Shown: positions 49,031-61,099 of the stretch, in pieces | Layout: every line of letters starts with the position of its first letter | How positions within the stretch are numbered: the stretch's first letter is position 1 | Assembly: GCA_039881145.1 (NCBI GenBank) | Contig: JAYKKI010000127.1 | Location: 1,426,001 to 1,490,000, forward strand | DNA length: 64,000 nt | From: Druceiella hillmani | Lineage: Eukaryota > Arthropoda > Insecta > Lepidoptera > Hepialidae | Direction of reading: 5' to 3' | Notes under the pieces: model-generated | The model's database searches: none | Seen by the model: only the letters and a program-made list of their open reading frames with translations | What the model was told of the DNA's origin: nothing | Position numbers and translations under genes: made by a program

Positions 49031-50736
49031 GCGTGTGTATATTTATCTATTCGTCTTTATTAATTTATTTTAATTAAACTTATCTGAAACTTAGGAACCT
49101 AAGTACCCTGATGGGGGACTTATTTCTACAGGAATCATTTCTTGCATCGCGTATCTCAAAGAAACAAGTAAGGAATATTTGTACAATGGAATGATGGAAT
49201 GCTTGCTACGGATAATGCCAAGTAAACACAAAATAATACCTTACATAAACAAAAAAAAAATATTTTAAAGTAACTTTGGCACAAATCAAAATTAAAAATA
49301 TTATTAATTTAAAATTAAATGAAACAATACAACGACACATCAGGGATAGGGAGATGATGAAGAATGGATGATATTGAATACTTAAATTATTTTAAGTAAT
49401 GCAATTTGAGTGGTCATTTGAACACAAACATATATTTATATTCAATTTGTCAAAGTTTTATATCGTAAATGGGTCATTTCATGTCAAATTATTGTAATCA
49501 CGTGTATTTCTCACGCGCCATGTCTCTTGATCCCATTGAGTGCTCATGACAGTATTTGATATGTGTATTTAGATATTGAAAAATAATTTTGATAATTTTT
49601 AAAATTTTTACTTTGTTTGAAATTCAAATTTGAAAATATGCTTGAATTTATTTCATAGTAAAAAAATCTCGTATTAAAGCCCCATTACATAACTTTGAAA
49701 TTAGACCACTTTCAGGTTTAAACATTCACTGGTTGCTAAACTATATGTAATTAAAAGTGCCAAATCTTTTAGATTTTTGATAAAAAGTTGAATATAAACA
49801 AAATATTAACTTCAAAAGTAATTATGATACATAACAGAAATTTGTTCTTTCTTTAAACTTACAGTATATTGTTGCATGTCAAAAATCATGAAAATCTGAG
49901 ACATCATGTCTGAACTTTTGTGTTTATTTGACATGGAATGAAATTGGAAATTATTTTCCGCAGAATGCAATTCTTGCTGAACGATTAGGATGGCTTTCTT
50001 ATCCTTAAAACCTTTTTCAAGGCCTCAAGCTGAAAGGGGTTTAAATTTGGATTGGATACACGAAGGGTTGAGATGATGGTTTAGGATATAATTTAAAATT
50101 GAGAAAAGAGTTGTGCCTGTGAGTCAGAAAACTATTTGGGATATTTGAGGCCAGAGATTAATGAAAGATGACGATTTTGAGTAGTCGTTTTAATTTAGAG
50201 AGAAGTTGTTTGGTTAAATTTAAATAACTTGAATCTTTGCAATCTAGAACAAGTGGTAGTACAATCACACAAGAATATAATTTTACTGAAGTAACACATT
50301 AAATATAGTCACTTCGTATAATACGAACTAGAATTTTTTAAAACCAGGAAATAAAAACAAGCGATATCATTAATTATGTTACAATTATGTATTTGTAACC
50401 TAACTTCATTATTTCGCATGTGGCCCTTTAATATGCCAGTCAGAAATCGATACGAAATCGATACGATTCACCAAATAAAATTTGCACAAAATTTATAGGA
50501 GGTATAATTTTTGGTTTCCAGAAAAAGTGTAAATATGTTTATATAGAAAACTTATACGTATAACAAGAAAAAAAAACCTATATGAAACCGAGAAAAGACA
50601 AAAGCTCAATAAGGTATAAGGTTTTTGTTAAGGCAGGTATTTTAGTTTTGCCAAACACCTGAAATATTATAAAATTATGTGGTAACCCTTCTCTTCTTTT
50701 GTAGTTATAGTGATAATTTACACATTAAATATATAA

Positions 50737-50791
50737 TTCTTTAATAGGTTCCAATTAAATAGACTTCTATTAATTGGAACATATTAAAGAA
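50737..50791. repeat. 25-bp inverted repeat specific to unit 3
   Basis: Arms 50737-50762 and 50767-50791 pair with one mismatch and one bulged base; the loop is 'actt'. The arms carry 'ggttccaatta' and 'taattggaac'. Unit 1 at the same place (about 27010-27050) reads 'tttaatatattctaattaca' and does not fold this way. Confidence 0.93.
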
Positions 50792-50938
50792 ATAATTCTA
50801 ACGAAAGAAACAGCAAAAATACAATCCGTTACGTACGCAAAATATTATTTTATAAATTAAGAAAGGGTATCTCAAGGGCAAGCTTAGAGAATTATACTTC
50901 ATTACGGGATATTGTTAAATTTTATTTAACGCAGTTTG

Positions 50939-51315
50939 TTTCATATTATGACAAGCTAATTCCAAAGGCAATTACGAGTCTGATGTTAACGTTAATCACC
51001 GTCCAATTCACTGAAGCGAAAATATTCAATTTAAATCCAAACTTAAATGGTCCCTTGACGTTGCTCGAAACACAATTTGAACGCGAGAACTTTCATTCAA
51101 ATGACGCCGACAATACAAGCGACAGATCCACAGCGGCGCCTTCATTCAATTATTTCACTTGGCCGTCCCGAGCAGTTGCAAATTCGATAAGAATTACTTT
51201 AGTGTATATATAAAATGGTATTTTGAAGGAAAACCCTAATTGGACGCCCTAGTTGAATAAATTGTTTCCAATCTTGAATTAATAGGGATCGAGAATAATT
51301 CGCTAACTCAGTGAT
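50939..51315. other. P2 block, unit 3: strongly conserved noncoding candidate
   Basis: Partner of 27184-27561, with six differences by eye. The plus frame 50983-51213 is open for 76 codons, and its start codon arises from one of the differences ('ctgatg' here, 'ctcctg' in unit 1). Lack of frame conservation in units 2 and 4 argues against translation. It ends in a TATA-like 'gtgtatatataaaatgg'. Confidence 0.65.
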
Positions 51316-52589
51316 ATTTAATTTATTTCAACTTATATTTTTGAATTCTGGGGATATTTTATGTCGAAATCATTTTTAAACGACTTACATGGTAAACCGA
51401 CTCTAACACATTACTGTTAGTGTGAAATTAAGTAAATATAGGTTTTTTGTGTATATATAAGTTTGTGAGTGTGTGTGTGTGTGTGTTTATATAAATTTTC
51501 CCAAAAATAGTGTCGAGTGGAAGGAGGTAGAAAATCTCAAGGTCTATCCGAAACACCATTATTTATGTTCAGCAATTTTTGGTAGTTACTGTGTTATCAA
51601 ATATCTTGTTTTTTACCCAAATTCAAATATTGAAGATATGATACTTCTTTATGTCATGAATAGTTATGTTAGAAACTTGACTTTTTATCAACTTTTTGAC
51701 TAACTCGCCCATTTCTAATTAAATAATTTTCGTACACACGTCTTAACCAGGCATCGAAAAATTAACAGAATACTAAATTTCCAAAACAACAGTTTTCAAA
51801 TTTAATTCATAATGCTCTTTCTATAAAAGTTTGTAAACCTTTTTTAGAATCTACTCGAAAAACGTTTATATTTCAATAGCTTTTCGATTGAGAAATGTGA
51901 CATTGATATTTCAATGCTTTAAAACTGAAGCCGAAGTGCAATAAGTGAATAATTGTAATTTCTGTGTGTAATTAATGTAATTATTAAAATAACTGAAAAT
52001 GGCAGATTTTTATTTACTTATAATAAGAACACATAAATTTTTCAAAATTTTAAACATCTCGTTCAATACAAATACGGGATCACTGCAAAAAAATATCTCT
52101 CATACGTCTTAATTCTGTTACTTTGATTTTAATTATTACTTCAGTTTTCAAAACTGTAAAGTTTTGAGCCCACCAAACACTTGTAGTATCTACAGATGGA
52201 AAAATCAATTTGATTCTAGGTAAGAGAACACAGATGGCTGGCTCTGTTTCCATTGAAACTTTTCCATTTCTCTTGAAATATTTCGTTACTCGTAAATAAT
52301 TTCTTACGTTCTATGTATACTCACATGATGCGCCCTCATTTTGGAATAACATATTCCTTGGTTTTTGGTTTATATCCTCCAGGAACTCAATTTAATTCTC
52401 TATTAATTTTTTTTTTCAAAAATCCCTCTTCAAGCAATATGCAATTTGGAGCGAGTAAATAACCTCTCTGTTTAGTAGCCGGAACAAAATATTGACACTG
52501 TATTATTCTTGGACATTAGAATTGGATTCAAAATATTAAATTGAAAATGTTTTTATTTTCCTCTCAATTTCTCAATATTTTCTGACATA

Positions 52590-52700
52590 TTGAGATAGGC
52601 CGCATATTCTGGGAAGGATATCGCTCATATTACATCTATAATTGGAACCTGAATATTATCATTTTCAGGTTCCAATTATAGAATATGCGGCCTATCTCAA
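52590..52700. repeat. Inverted duplication with spacer, specific to unit 3
   Basis: The outer arms 52590-52609 and 52681-52700 and inner arms 52637-52653 and 52664-52680 are exact complements. The left side has 27 extra bases (52610-52636) absent from the right side. The reverse complement of the left side reads through as a forward sequence like unit 1 at about 28892-28955 ('ttccaattataga', then 'gtgagcgatgtcctttccag'). The left arm is thus an inverted copy of ancestral sequence, and the right, forward copy has lost the middle. Confidence 0.93.
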
Positions 52701-52899
52701 ATTTTTAGCATTCTATTATTCTGATATTTGTCGATGTGTCTCTTTCATTTTGTACTCTTAAGATTATACGGTGGTCACGGAATCTTCGACTTTATGTCCA
52801 AATCTACGTTCTTCGTATGCCTTATAGGAGTCCAGGCTTGCTATTTTCGAGTATATATCTCCTTCTCTCGCAAGCATACTAGCATATTTATATATTTAT

Positions 52900-53400
52900 A
52901 ATATTATATGAGTCTTTTTTTTTTCAATAACCAAGATACGTTTTGCTGTAGTGGCAAAATTAATTTATATTGTGAAATTACAATTGTTGGCCTAATTAGA
53001 CTCCCGAAATGTTTGGAGTTTTAATTTTTATCGTATTTAAATCTCATAAATATAAAAATTTGAAAATCAACAAAAATAAAGGGAAGTAATTATGTAATTA
53101 TATGTTTGTAATAAACTTTTATTGACGATAAAGGTAATTATAATTTTGAAATCCGATGTAGGATTGAGCAAGCACCAAACCCTTTCTGCAAAATGAGAAG
53201 GATTCGCTGTGATCATGGTTTAATAAACCGTAACCTACAAAGTACTCACTTTAGGACACAAAAACAGGGGTCCTGACAGTGAAAGACGATAAGGGAAAAA
53301 AGGTGAAAGAGCTGGAAGGATATTTTTTTGGGCAGTTGTATCTAAAGTTCAATAATGATGGCCAACTTCAGTTAATAGAAGGCACAATAACAAAAACATG
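52900..53400. other. Sequence present in unit 3 but not in unit 1
   Basis: The flanks 'ctcgcaagcatact' (52875) and 'caaagggtcttgatg' (53408) correspond to unit 1 at about 29141 and 29171, which are adjacent there. About 500 extra bases in unit 3 include a LINE-like fragment (separate entry). Confidence 0.75.
53190..53360 (+). pseudogene. Fragment of a non-LTR retrotransposon ORF (tentative)
   Basis: 'RIRCDHGLINRNL' (about 53200-53240) resembles the SDH-containing end of an apurinic-type endonuclease domain. After a short gap with stops, 'VLTVKDDKGKKVKELEGYFF' with 'GQLY' (about 53271-53342) resembles the 'DKDGK ... W.EYF..LY' segment that precedes the reverse transcriptase in RTE/CR1/Jockey-like elements. 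Both are plus strand. The fragment is small and frameshifted, so the family cannot be fixed. Confidence 0.45.
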
Positions 53401-54439
53401 AATTTTTTCAAAGGGTCTTGATGAAAAAACTGTAACGAATCTCTCACTGCGGGAAGATCGTAACGATTTTCTGTTCAAAATGAAATAAAAAAACAAGCAA
53501 TTAGATAATTTGTTAATATTGCCAACATGTTCTGTTTTTTGCCAAAAAACTGAAAAACCCTTAAAGAAAATAAACCATAAAATAAGTGCAGCGCAACCAT
53601 AAGAGTACGCAGACGAGTGAATGACTGTTTTGGCTAGTTTGGTCAACACAAGCAGTAATACTCTAAAAAGGAATTAGGATGGCATCAATTTGTTGCTCTT
53701 TATGATGAATAGGACTTTTGATTCATTAATTTCTTCCTCAATCTTTACTTCTTTAATTACTAAAAAAATTATAATTTTTCACTTATTGGGGTCTATTTTT
53801 AAACTCACTCTGTAAAAGTAGCAATGACAAATTTTTGTTTAGAATGCATATTAAATAAGAAGGTTTTTAAGGTAAATTATTTAAAACAATTGAAGTAGAA
53901 TTTTTAAAAACGACATCAAAAATCAAATTCAAAATCTGGTGTTTCCCCATGAAAATAATGACCCTTATCCCAATAAATTAAAATGATGCTTCAAACGTAG
54001 GATACATTTTTCAAAAATGACAACAGAAAGATAAAAGAAATATAATTTTTGGTGCTTCTAATTTTCTTCAATCCCTCAATCGCTATTAACAGTGAATAAA
54101 AGTTCAATTATGTGGATAAACTTTTTCCAGTGTTTCCAATAATGAATGTTTCGGGGGAAAATTAACTATGCAAATATATAATGTATAATAAATATTTGAA
54201 GATTTCTTTGCTATTAGTTTCAAAGGCCGTGAATAATTTTAAGAATATTCGTTATATATAATAAAATGTAAACTATTTAATTTGAAAACAGATTGAACTG
54301 TTAAAATATCTGAATTAAAATAATTTCCAGCAACGTTTCAAATATTTCAATCAATTACCCAAATTAAAACGAGAATGTCACATAGATTTCTATTGAAGGT
54401 CGCCTATTAAAACCCAAGTTCCAATATTTTAAAACATTC

Positions 54440-54760
54440 TTAGGGAGAATATTATGATATTCTTGATATTGGTAAGTACGAAGCATACAAAATTATTAAA
54501 ACAAATATTACCGTGTACCAGGTGTTACCGTAAAATTGAATTGGGTGTTTGTGAAAGATCCATGTCTACATATTTGCATGTCAATTATAATTGTCACATA
54601 AATCACAAATATAGGGCTAATATTATGTGTGCCTTATGTATGTATGCTATTTAAATTAAATAACGACTACTCGCAATATTGTATAATAATCATGAATACT
54701 TGCTGAAAATAAAATTTATAAGTTGGACTTGTTCAGTTGTCAAAATGTTTTCATCAAAAT
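54440..54760. other. Unit 3 end segment without match in unit 1
   Basis: Contains a 66-codon plus frame (54454-54654) with several Cys residues, but no domain I recognise and no counterpart. It is a chance frame by default. Confidence 0.3.
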
Positions 54761-55871
54761 TATTTAAACTTGAATAATTTATTACTATGAGTGGCACAAA
54801 GCTTACAACAGAAATACTTTAAAAAACGTCGACGTAAATGTAAATATATTCTATCAAAAAGGAACGTTTATAAATACGAAAAAGAAACGTCTTTCACAAA
54901 ACTAAAAAAGTGAGAAGCTATATAATAATACTGCAAAACTATATTTTAAAATGTTTTTGTACTTGAATTATGAACTATATTCTAAAATGTCCTTGTATAT
55001 GAATATGGATCTCAGAATAATTTTTATAACGCAAGAATTTTTTCGTTAAAGAAATTTGTGTATTACGGTCATTATAGTCTTATGATATCATAAGAAAATC
55101 TCTTGGTATTGAGGTGATGAAGACATAATGCCCCTTATCTCGACAAATAATATAAACCAATGAAAAGTATTTATTCATCCCTTTCTATACGCAAAGTTAA
55201 AATAAATTAACAGATTATATTTTAATTTCGTGTATTAGGTAGAATGTGGCAATTATTTGGCATATCTTGTTACTATATTTTATTAAATGAAATCGCAATA
55301 TATAAAGCACTAATAAAATATTCGTCATACTTTTTAATAGTTTGAACTCAGTTATGCGTAAAAAGGTTAGTCTATTTAGATAAGCGATTCCAAATTTAGT
55401 TAGTTTCAGTATGTTTTGTCATTGAGCACTGATCGAATAGATGGAAAAATAACGATATTTGATACAACAAGCTTAACGATATGGGGCCAAATAATTTTTT
55501 TTAAATGTAATTTTTAATAAGGTCGAAGATTGAAGAGACAAACATATTATGACTTTATAAACATTTTCATGTTTTCATTTAGCGGGTGACTAAAATATTC
55601 TAGTTGAACCTGTGAATATTTGCTGTATTTAATTGGTAAATTTCTTCCTGTTTTCGCTCCGAAACGCTACTAAAAGAGTGTTTTTTTAAAAACAGAAGTG
55701 AAAATTTAATGAACTTCATTTTAAAAAATTGCTTGTAATAATTTCTCACATGTGTGGATATATTTAAGTGATAAAATGAATTATGCTTGGAAATGTGACA
55801 CAGATTTTAAATTAAAATAAATATTTTATCCATCGCTTCAAATCTAAATGCCATACTTATAAAAATTAATA

Positions 55872-55954
55872 ATTAATCCGACTAATAATCTTCAAGCAAG
55901 CGGTAAGTTCATTTGGAACTTATCGCCTACTTGAAAGTTGTCAGTCAGATTAAT
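55872..55954 (+). other. Imperfect hairpin, unit 4, conserved with unit 2
   Basis: Arms 55872-55907 and 55919-55954 flank an 11-base loop 'ttcatttggaa'. I count eight non-Watson-Crick pairs in 36 (as plus-strand RNA three G-U and five A-C), so it has decayed more than the unit 2 version at 33570-33652. The loop and 'gcggtaa' / 'ttatcgc' near it are kept. Confidence 0.6.
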
Positions 55955-56819
55955 TTAATCTAATCCTGAGGGAACACGTCGGATAAATTTCTAAGCTTCG
56001 AGACACAACAGAAAGTTTTTACACAAAGAACTATCTAATTCGTAACCGGCTTAACACACAACTCGAACTCCTCAGTATATTAATTCGTTTTGAATAAAGA
56101 GTTAATTCGTTTTGAACAAAGAGTAATAGTATAATTACTTTTTTCATTATTGACACTTAAACGTCTCACCTTCTATAAAGTGGAAATAATACTGATACAA
56201 AAATTCATATACGCACGTGACGAAATCAACACACAAAAAAGTGGAAATAATATTTTTAAAGTAATCGCATATAAGTTGTTGTTAAAGGTGAACTAAAAAT
56301 ATAATTTTGATAATAATTTTTTTTTTATATCGACTTTAACTAAAAATGTAATAAATTACGGTAAAGAATTATTAATTATAATGAATATTTTACTAACTTT
56401 TCAAGCAAAACAATTTCTTTTGACATAAAGACTATAATAAAACATGTTTCCCTCATATTGCTTTACTTCTGTCACGATACATCACAAACTTATTTACATC
56501 CAAACATATTTATAATCTACCTTAACAAACATACAGATTATTGAAGAGTTAAAGAATTACACAAGCACAAGAAGAAATCATCAAGAATAAGTGCAAGTAA
56601 TATTATGAAATCATCTGTACCAATTATGCAAATCATTGCATTTAATACAAATTATCTGCTAATTAGTATTTTGGCTAAGTTACTTAAGATATCTGATATT
56701 GAGTTAAAACTAGATTAACATTTTACTTATAGATAACAAAAAAGACAAGCACGTTATGACATATTAGTGACTTGATAATAACATATGTTGCTGGAGATAC
56801 ATCGAGGTAGGGTTCCATT

Positions 56820-57120
56820 AAAACTATTTTTCCTCCTAGAAATGTTTCTGCCTTCGGACTAGCCTTTATTTGCCTAATTGACAATCAAACAAGCACAACT
56901 CCTTATTGGATTGCCCAGCCTTTCTCAGATGGTTTAAAACACAATTTGAGTCGACATCTTCAAACATATCCAAGCCCATGAATTTAGTTTAGTTTGAAAT
57001 AATATTAGCTAATTGTTTACTCTGTCGTATTACTCGCACTGTGGTTGAACAATAAGCGTAAATAATGATTGAATAAACCAGACGTGACCTTGAAACTGAA
57101 GTGGGCTTTACAAATGTCCA
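56820..57120. other. P1 block, unit 4
   Basis: Close relative of 34855-35160. It keeps 'tttgcctaattgacaatcaa', which links it to the unit 1 version 'tttgcctaattgaaagccaa', and 'gagtcgacatcttcaaacat'. No conserved frame. Confidence 0.6.
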
Positions 57121-57423
57121 GTGTCATATGCTATAGTTAAGAAATGAATATTTACAAGTATGGAATACGAATTATTTATAAATAAGACACAAATATTTAT
57201 CAATAGATAATACAAATACAAAAACATCAAAGTTACAAGCGTTCGAAGTCTTTAGCGATTTTTAATAAATACTTGAATGTAGAAATTAAAAACAGCATTC
57301 ATAATTAAACATTGTAATAAATCAGTCAGTAATCAGAAATCGTTAAATCTTGGTAATTTAAAAATTAAAAGTGATATAAAATTTCTAGGGAAAAAGTTCC
57401 TGGGATACCGTACCCGAAACGGA

Positions 57424-57475
57424 AATGCGAAACGCTTATGGATTATTTTGAGTAATCCCATAAGGGTTTCGCATT
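57424..57475. repeat. 22-bp inverted repeat specific to unit 4
   Basis: Arms 57424-57445 and 57453-57475 pair with one mismatch and one bulge; loop 'ttttgag'. Unit 2 (about 35472-35510) has only the small 'tatgagattactcata' fold there. Confidence 0.93.
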
Positions 57476-58184
57476 ATCAATCTGCCTGTTTGCCAAAGTC
57501 GTTTTTCTCGGAAATTTCCTGATATTTAAGCTTCAATAGTAACGAAACACACCCTTACATATCTACATAGTTAACAATAATAAATTTAAATCGAAATATT
57601 AGGGGTAGCAAATTAAATGCCCTAAAATTTTTTTCAAAATTTCATGCACAGTAAGTGATATCACTAAAAAGGGCTTTTAGTATTTGATTTATCTTCAGGT
57701 ATTACTGAAATATAAGCAAAGAAATGTATCCAATGTTCCCTTTTTTTCCGAAATCACTAAACCCAAAATTATCAAAAAAAAAACATTTTTAGAAGCCTGC
57801 ACAAAGGTCGTTCAAGAACTTTGTTGAGCAATCTAGATGTTATAGTTTTTAAGATATTCACGATGATGTATATATCCCTTCTAATTAATTATATTAGTCA
57901 ATACTAACAATTTGCTACACGATGAAGTCCACATTGGGGACGACTTAAAATAAATAAAAAATTTCGCTGGAAACGAGGCATTGTTCACCTTTCGTTCGAT
58001 GAGCAACCAGATTTAAATTTGGTAAGTTTTCATTTATAATTTCCAAAACGTAAGTATGAAAATGTTTGTAGTAAAAAATAATATACCTTAATGTGAAAAT
58101 TTTACAAAAATTTAGGACGTACTGTTCTCCCGACCCTCTCGAAATCAAGACTTAAATACTTTAATATTTTTATATAAATTTCTT

Positions 58185-58310
58185 TCAGTACCATTAGGGT
58201 TCCGAAACCAAATGACAGAAAACGGAACCCTAACAATTTTTCTGTGTCTTTTTGTCCGTCTATCAATGTGTGATCTACACATTGTTAGACGGACAAAGCA
58301 TCACAACTTA
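58185..58310. repeat. Lepidopteran-type GGGTTCCG repeat, unit 4, with new palindrome
   Basis: Starts 'taccattagggttccgaaac', then 'aaaacggaaccctaacaatt'. The partner in unit 2 is at 36255-36350. Its right part carries an inverted repeat: 58251-58271 and 58277-58297, one mismatch in 21, loop 'gatct'. Unit 2 has no such pairing. Confidence 0.88.
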
Positions 58311-58331
58311 ATAATGTAAGTATTTTATGTT

Positions 58332-58359
58332 ACAATATATCCTTTATGAGATATATTGT
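58332..58359. repeat. Perfect 10-bp inverted repeat specific to unit 4
   Basis: 'acaatatatc' (58332-58341) and 'gatatattgt' (58350-58359), loop eight bases. Unit 2 at the same place has 'acaatatcttcttcatgaaa', which pairs poorly. It lies only 35 bases from the palindrome at 58251-58297. Confidence 0.85.
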
Positions 58360-59389
58360 GAGCTATCAGTTTCCTTTCAGGTTTTTTACTATGCATGTCA
58401 AAAGTTAAAATATCGCTTTGATTAACTTGCAAAAATAAATTAAATACATATATAGGCCACCAAATTATTTATCTTACGCCTGTGAAATGAAAGGCGTGCA
58501 ATATACTACATTTACATAGTGATTAATAATATTCTTATATGCCCTTGAGGGCTTAAAAGTTTGTCGATAAAGCTGTTTTCGCTTTTACACATATGGCAAT
58601 GAACATGAACATGTATTCTGGCTGTGCACTTTCCTTTGAATTTAGAGTAATAAGTCATATGTGATGTTTATGTGTCCGTCAATAATTTTTATTTAAGGAA
58701 ACTTCACTCAAGTTAAAACTTAATCTACGAAAAATTAAGATGAATAAAGAATAAGAAGCATGATATTCCAGTTCAATCTTTTCAAAATTCTATGTTTTAA
58801 ATATAGGCTAATTTAAAAAGTTGAAAGATCATGAATTGTATTACAAAATATATGGAAATTAGTGACCAAAACATATATTTTTACTAACCAGGTTATTACT
58901 TCATTAAAAAAAAATTCAAATTTCTTATAATTTGGCCAATTTGTAAGTGAAAACAGGTTTAATTTAAAAAAAACTTTCACGTTTAATATACAAGCACGTA
59001 GGATATTTTCATTACTATCGACATAGCTAAAAATCTTTCAAAAAAAGTAACGCGCATATAATTTGTATTTTTTGGTATCTATCGCTCCACATTCTTGATT
59101 GAGATTTTAAATTGTATGAATTATTTGATTCATTTTTACAAGGGGCAGTAGTTACGCGGTGAGGCAGAATGTCCGATGCTGTCTGTATATGTCTCTCTGA
59201 AGTGACCTGAAATTTCGGACTTAATTTGTTTATGTTTGGAGAGTAATTTAGACTATGGATTTTACTAATATTAAGTTGAACGAATAACCAATGAGTTATG
59301 CACGCGAGACCTAACTTTAAAAAAATATGGAATGGAGATCTTAAGGCACACCGTAAATTTTATTTTATCATAATTGAACTTAAATTTCA

Positions 59390-59990
59390 ATAAACTAACT
59401 TTAAACGAATCGTATATTAAAGATAATCACCATCTAGCAAATTAAAAGGAAAATAATTGATTTAAATCCCATCTTGAATGTGCCTTTATATAAAATGCAA
59501 TTTAAAGGCAAAAATTTTGTTGGAACGGAAAACGGAAATAAAACAAGTGACAAAAACCACAACGCCGTCTATATTCAATTATTTCGTTTTCGCGGCCGTT
59601 TCGTATATTTCCGAATTCGCTGAGAATTGAGTTAACTTATAAACAAAAAGGTATTCACGATTAAATGAAACTACGTGATGTAATATTATTTCTACTTTCT
59701 TTAAGTTATTTACCACGATCTAAGTTTCGTTGCATCGCAAATTGCTAATAGCCCATCTGAAGATGTTGTAACACAACGAAACCTAGGTCGTGGTAAAGAA
59801 CTTAAAGAAAGTAAAAATAATACTATATCACGTAGTTTTATTTAATTATGAATAATGAATTTCTACAAAATTAACGCCAAATATATTCAATAAAAAGGTT
59901 ATTTTGAAAGCAAAATTGTAATTGGACACAATGTGTGAAAATAATTGCCTCCAATGCACAAGTAATAAAGATCGAGAATATTTTGTTAAA
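59390..59990. other. P2 block, unit 4, split by a foldback element
   Basis: Matches unit 2 P2: 'aaagataatcaccatctagc', 'ccacaacgccgtctatattc', 'aattcgctgagaattgagtt' and the TATA-like 'cttataaacaaaaagg'. The element at 59655-59892 sits exactly after 'aaaaaggt', and the P2 sequence resumes with 'aaaaaggttattttgaaagc'. Confidence 0.6.
59655..59892 (+). mobile_element. Foldback element with hammerhead-like core, inserted in P2
   Basis: Arms 59661-59724 and 59782-59845 (64 bases each) are imperfect reverse complements, e.g. 'accacgatctaag' with 'cctaggtcgtggt'. 'aaaaaggt' occurs on both sides, suggesting a target duplication. Unit 2 lacks the insertion, so it arrived after the A/B split. The centre contains CTGAAGA (59757-59763), then a five-pair stem 'gttgt/acaac' (59765-59769, 59773-59777), then GAAA (59778-59781), flanked by the arms. 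This resembles the CUGANGA / stem II / GAAA layout of hammerhead ribozymes known from Penelope-like elements and retrozymes. One extra T precedes stem II, so it is not a canonical intact core. A common tail after the right arm is shared with the copy at 20150. Confidence 0.75.
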
Positions 59991-60049
59991 GCTTTAAGAG
60001 GTTTCAAATAGTATACTCGAATCATGGAGATATTAATTCTTTTTAACTT
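59973..60049. other. 77-base block identical to unit 2
   Basis: Partner of 37744-37820; see that entry. The surrounding bases differ. Confidence 0.8.
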
Positions 60050-61099
60050 TTTGACTTAATTTTCCCAACAAGTTTTTACCGTGTGATTTTTTTATACTTT
60101 GAACATTGAGCGAAATACAATTTTGTTGCTAAGGGGATCTCTTTTAGCATCTAAAGTAATGTTAAAAGAGGAGACTTAAAAGGATAATTCATATTAGGAA
60201 AATTCAAGTTATATGTTGCGATTAACATTTTAAAATTTTGTGTAATTTAATAAAAAAAATTAAAAAAACTCTTTGAGATCTTTCGTCACAGCATTGAAAG
60301 TTGTCTTCAATTTCTCGCATTGGAACAATATTAATACACCACTTACCTTCGATTTTCTAACGATACACTGAACGATGAGTGAACGTAGTACAAGCACTCA
60401 GGGACTTAGGGAGGCACTCAGAGACATGAATAAGACGATGATTGAATCTAACGTCCATGTATTCCGACATATATGTAACACATATACCAACTTATGCTGT
60501 TAATGCTATTGGAAAATAGTACCCTCAAATATTAATATTAAATCATCACTAATCTGCTGATCGATATGTATATCTAAGACAAAGTGTCCAATTAGGTAAA
60601 GGCAAATTTAATAAAAAGGTCTATCGGAAAATCAAACTTCGTAGGGCAGAGTTCGGGAATCTCCTCGTCCAAAATGATTTGAAAACAAAATTGTCAACCA
60701 ATAATAAGAAACAGCAGACAGACGTAACTTATTGTTATTGGTCTCGTCAAATGACTTCAAGTCACTTAGCGACCTATGCTTGGAGTTTATCTACAAAATA
60801 TAATCTGTGATTACAAGATTAGAGGTTACTGACGTAGCTCGTAATTGACGTAAATCGAATTTCGAGGTTCTCATTAAATTTTTAAAAAAAATTTATTGTC
60901 CTTATTTTAATAGCTCGCCTGTACATAATGTGAAAACCAAGTAGGCATGAAATTTATGCAAATATCTTACCTCATTGATATATTGAAACATAAATATATA
61001 TTTTAACACAAATACAAAATAATCCTAATACCTATACCGTTCAAAGACAAAAGACAATTGATGACTTGCTTACTCTTGTAATGTATTTTTGATTAATCA

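Noticed and set aside
50983..51213. 76-codon plus-strand frame inside P2 as a possible conserved peptide gene
   Set aside because: The start codon is produced by a copy-specific change, and units 2 and 4 have stops and indels in the same frame; the DNA is conserved but not as codons.
53368..53649. 93-codon minus frame in unit 3 and its 67-codon relative 29249-29452 in unit 1
   Set aside because: Part of the residues are shared (VIHSSAY, ILWFIFFKGFSVF), but this reflects DNA homology between the copies; the frames diverge by frameshift and differ in length, and no domain is recognised.
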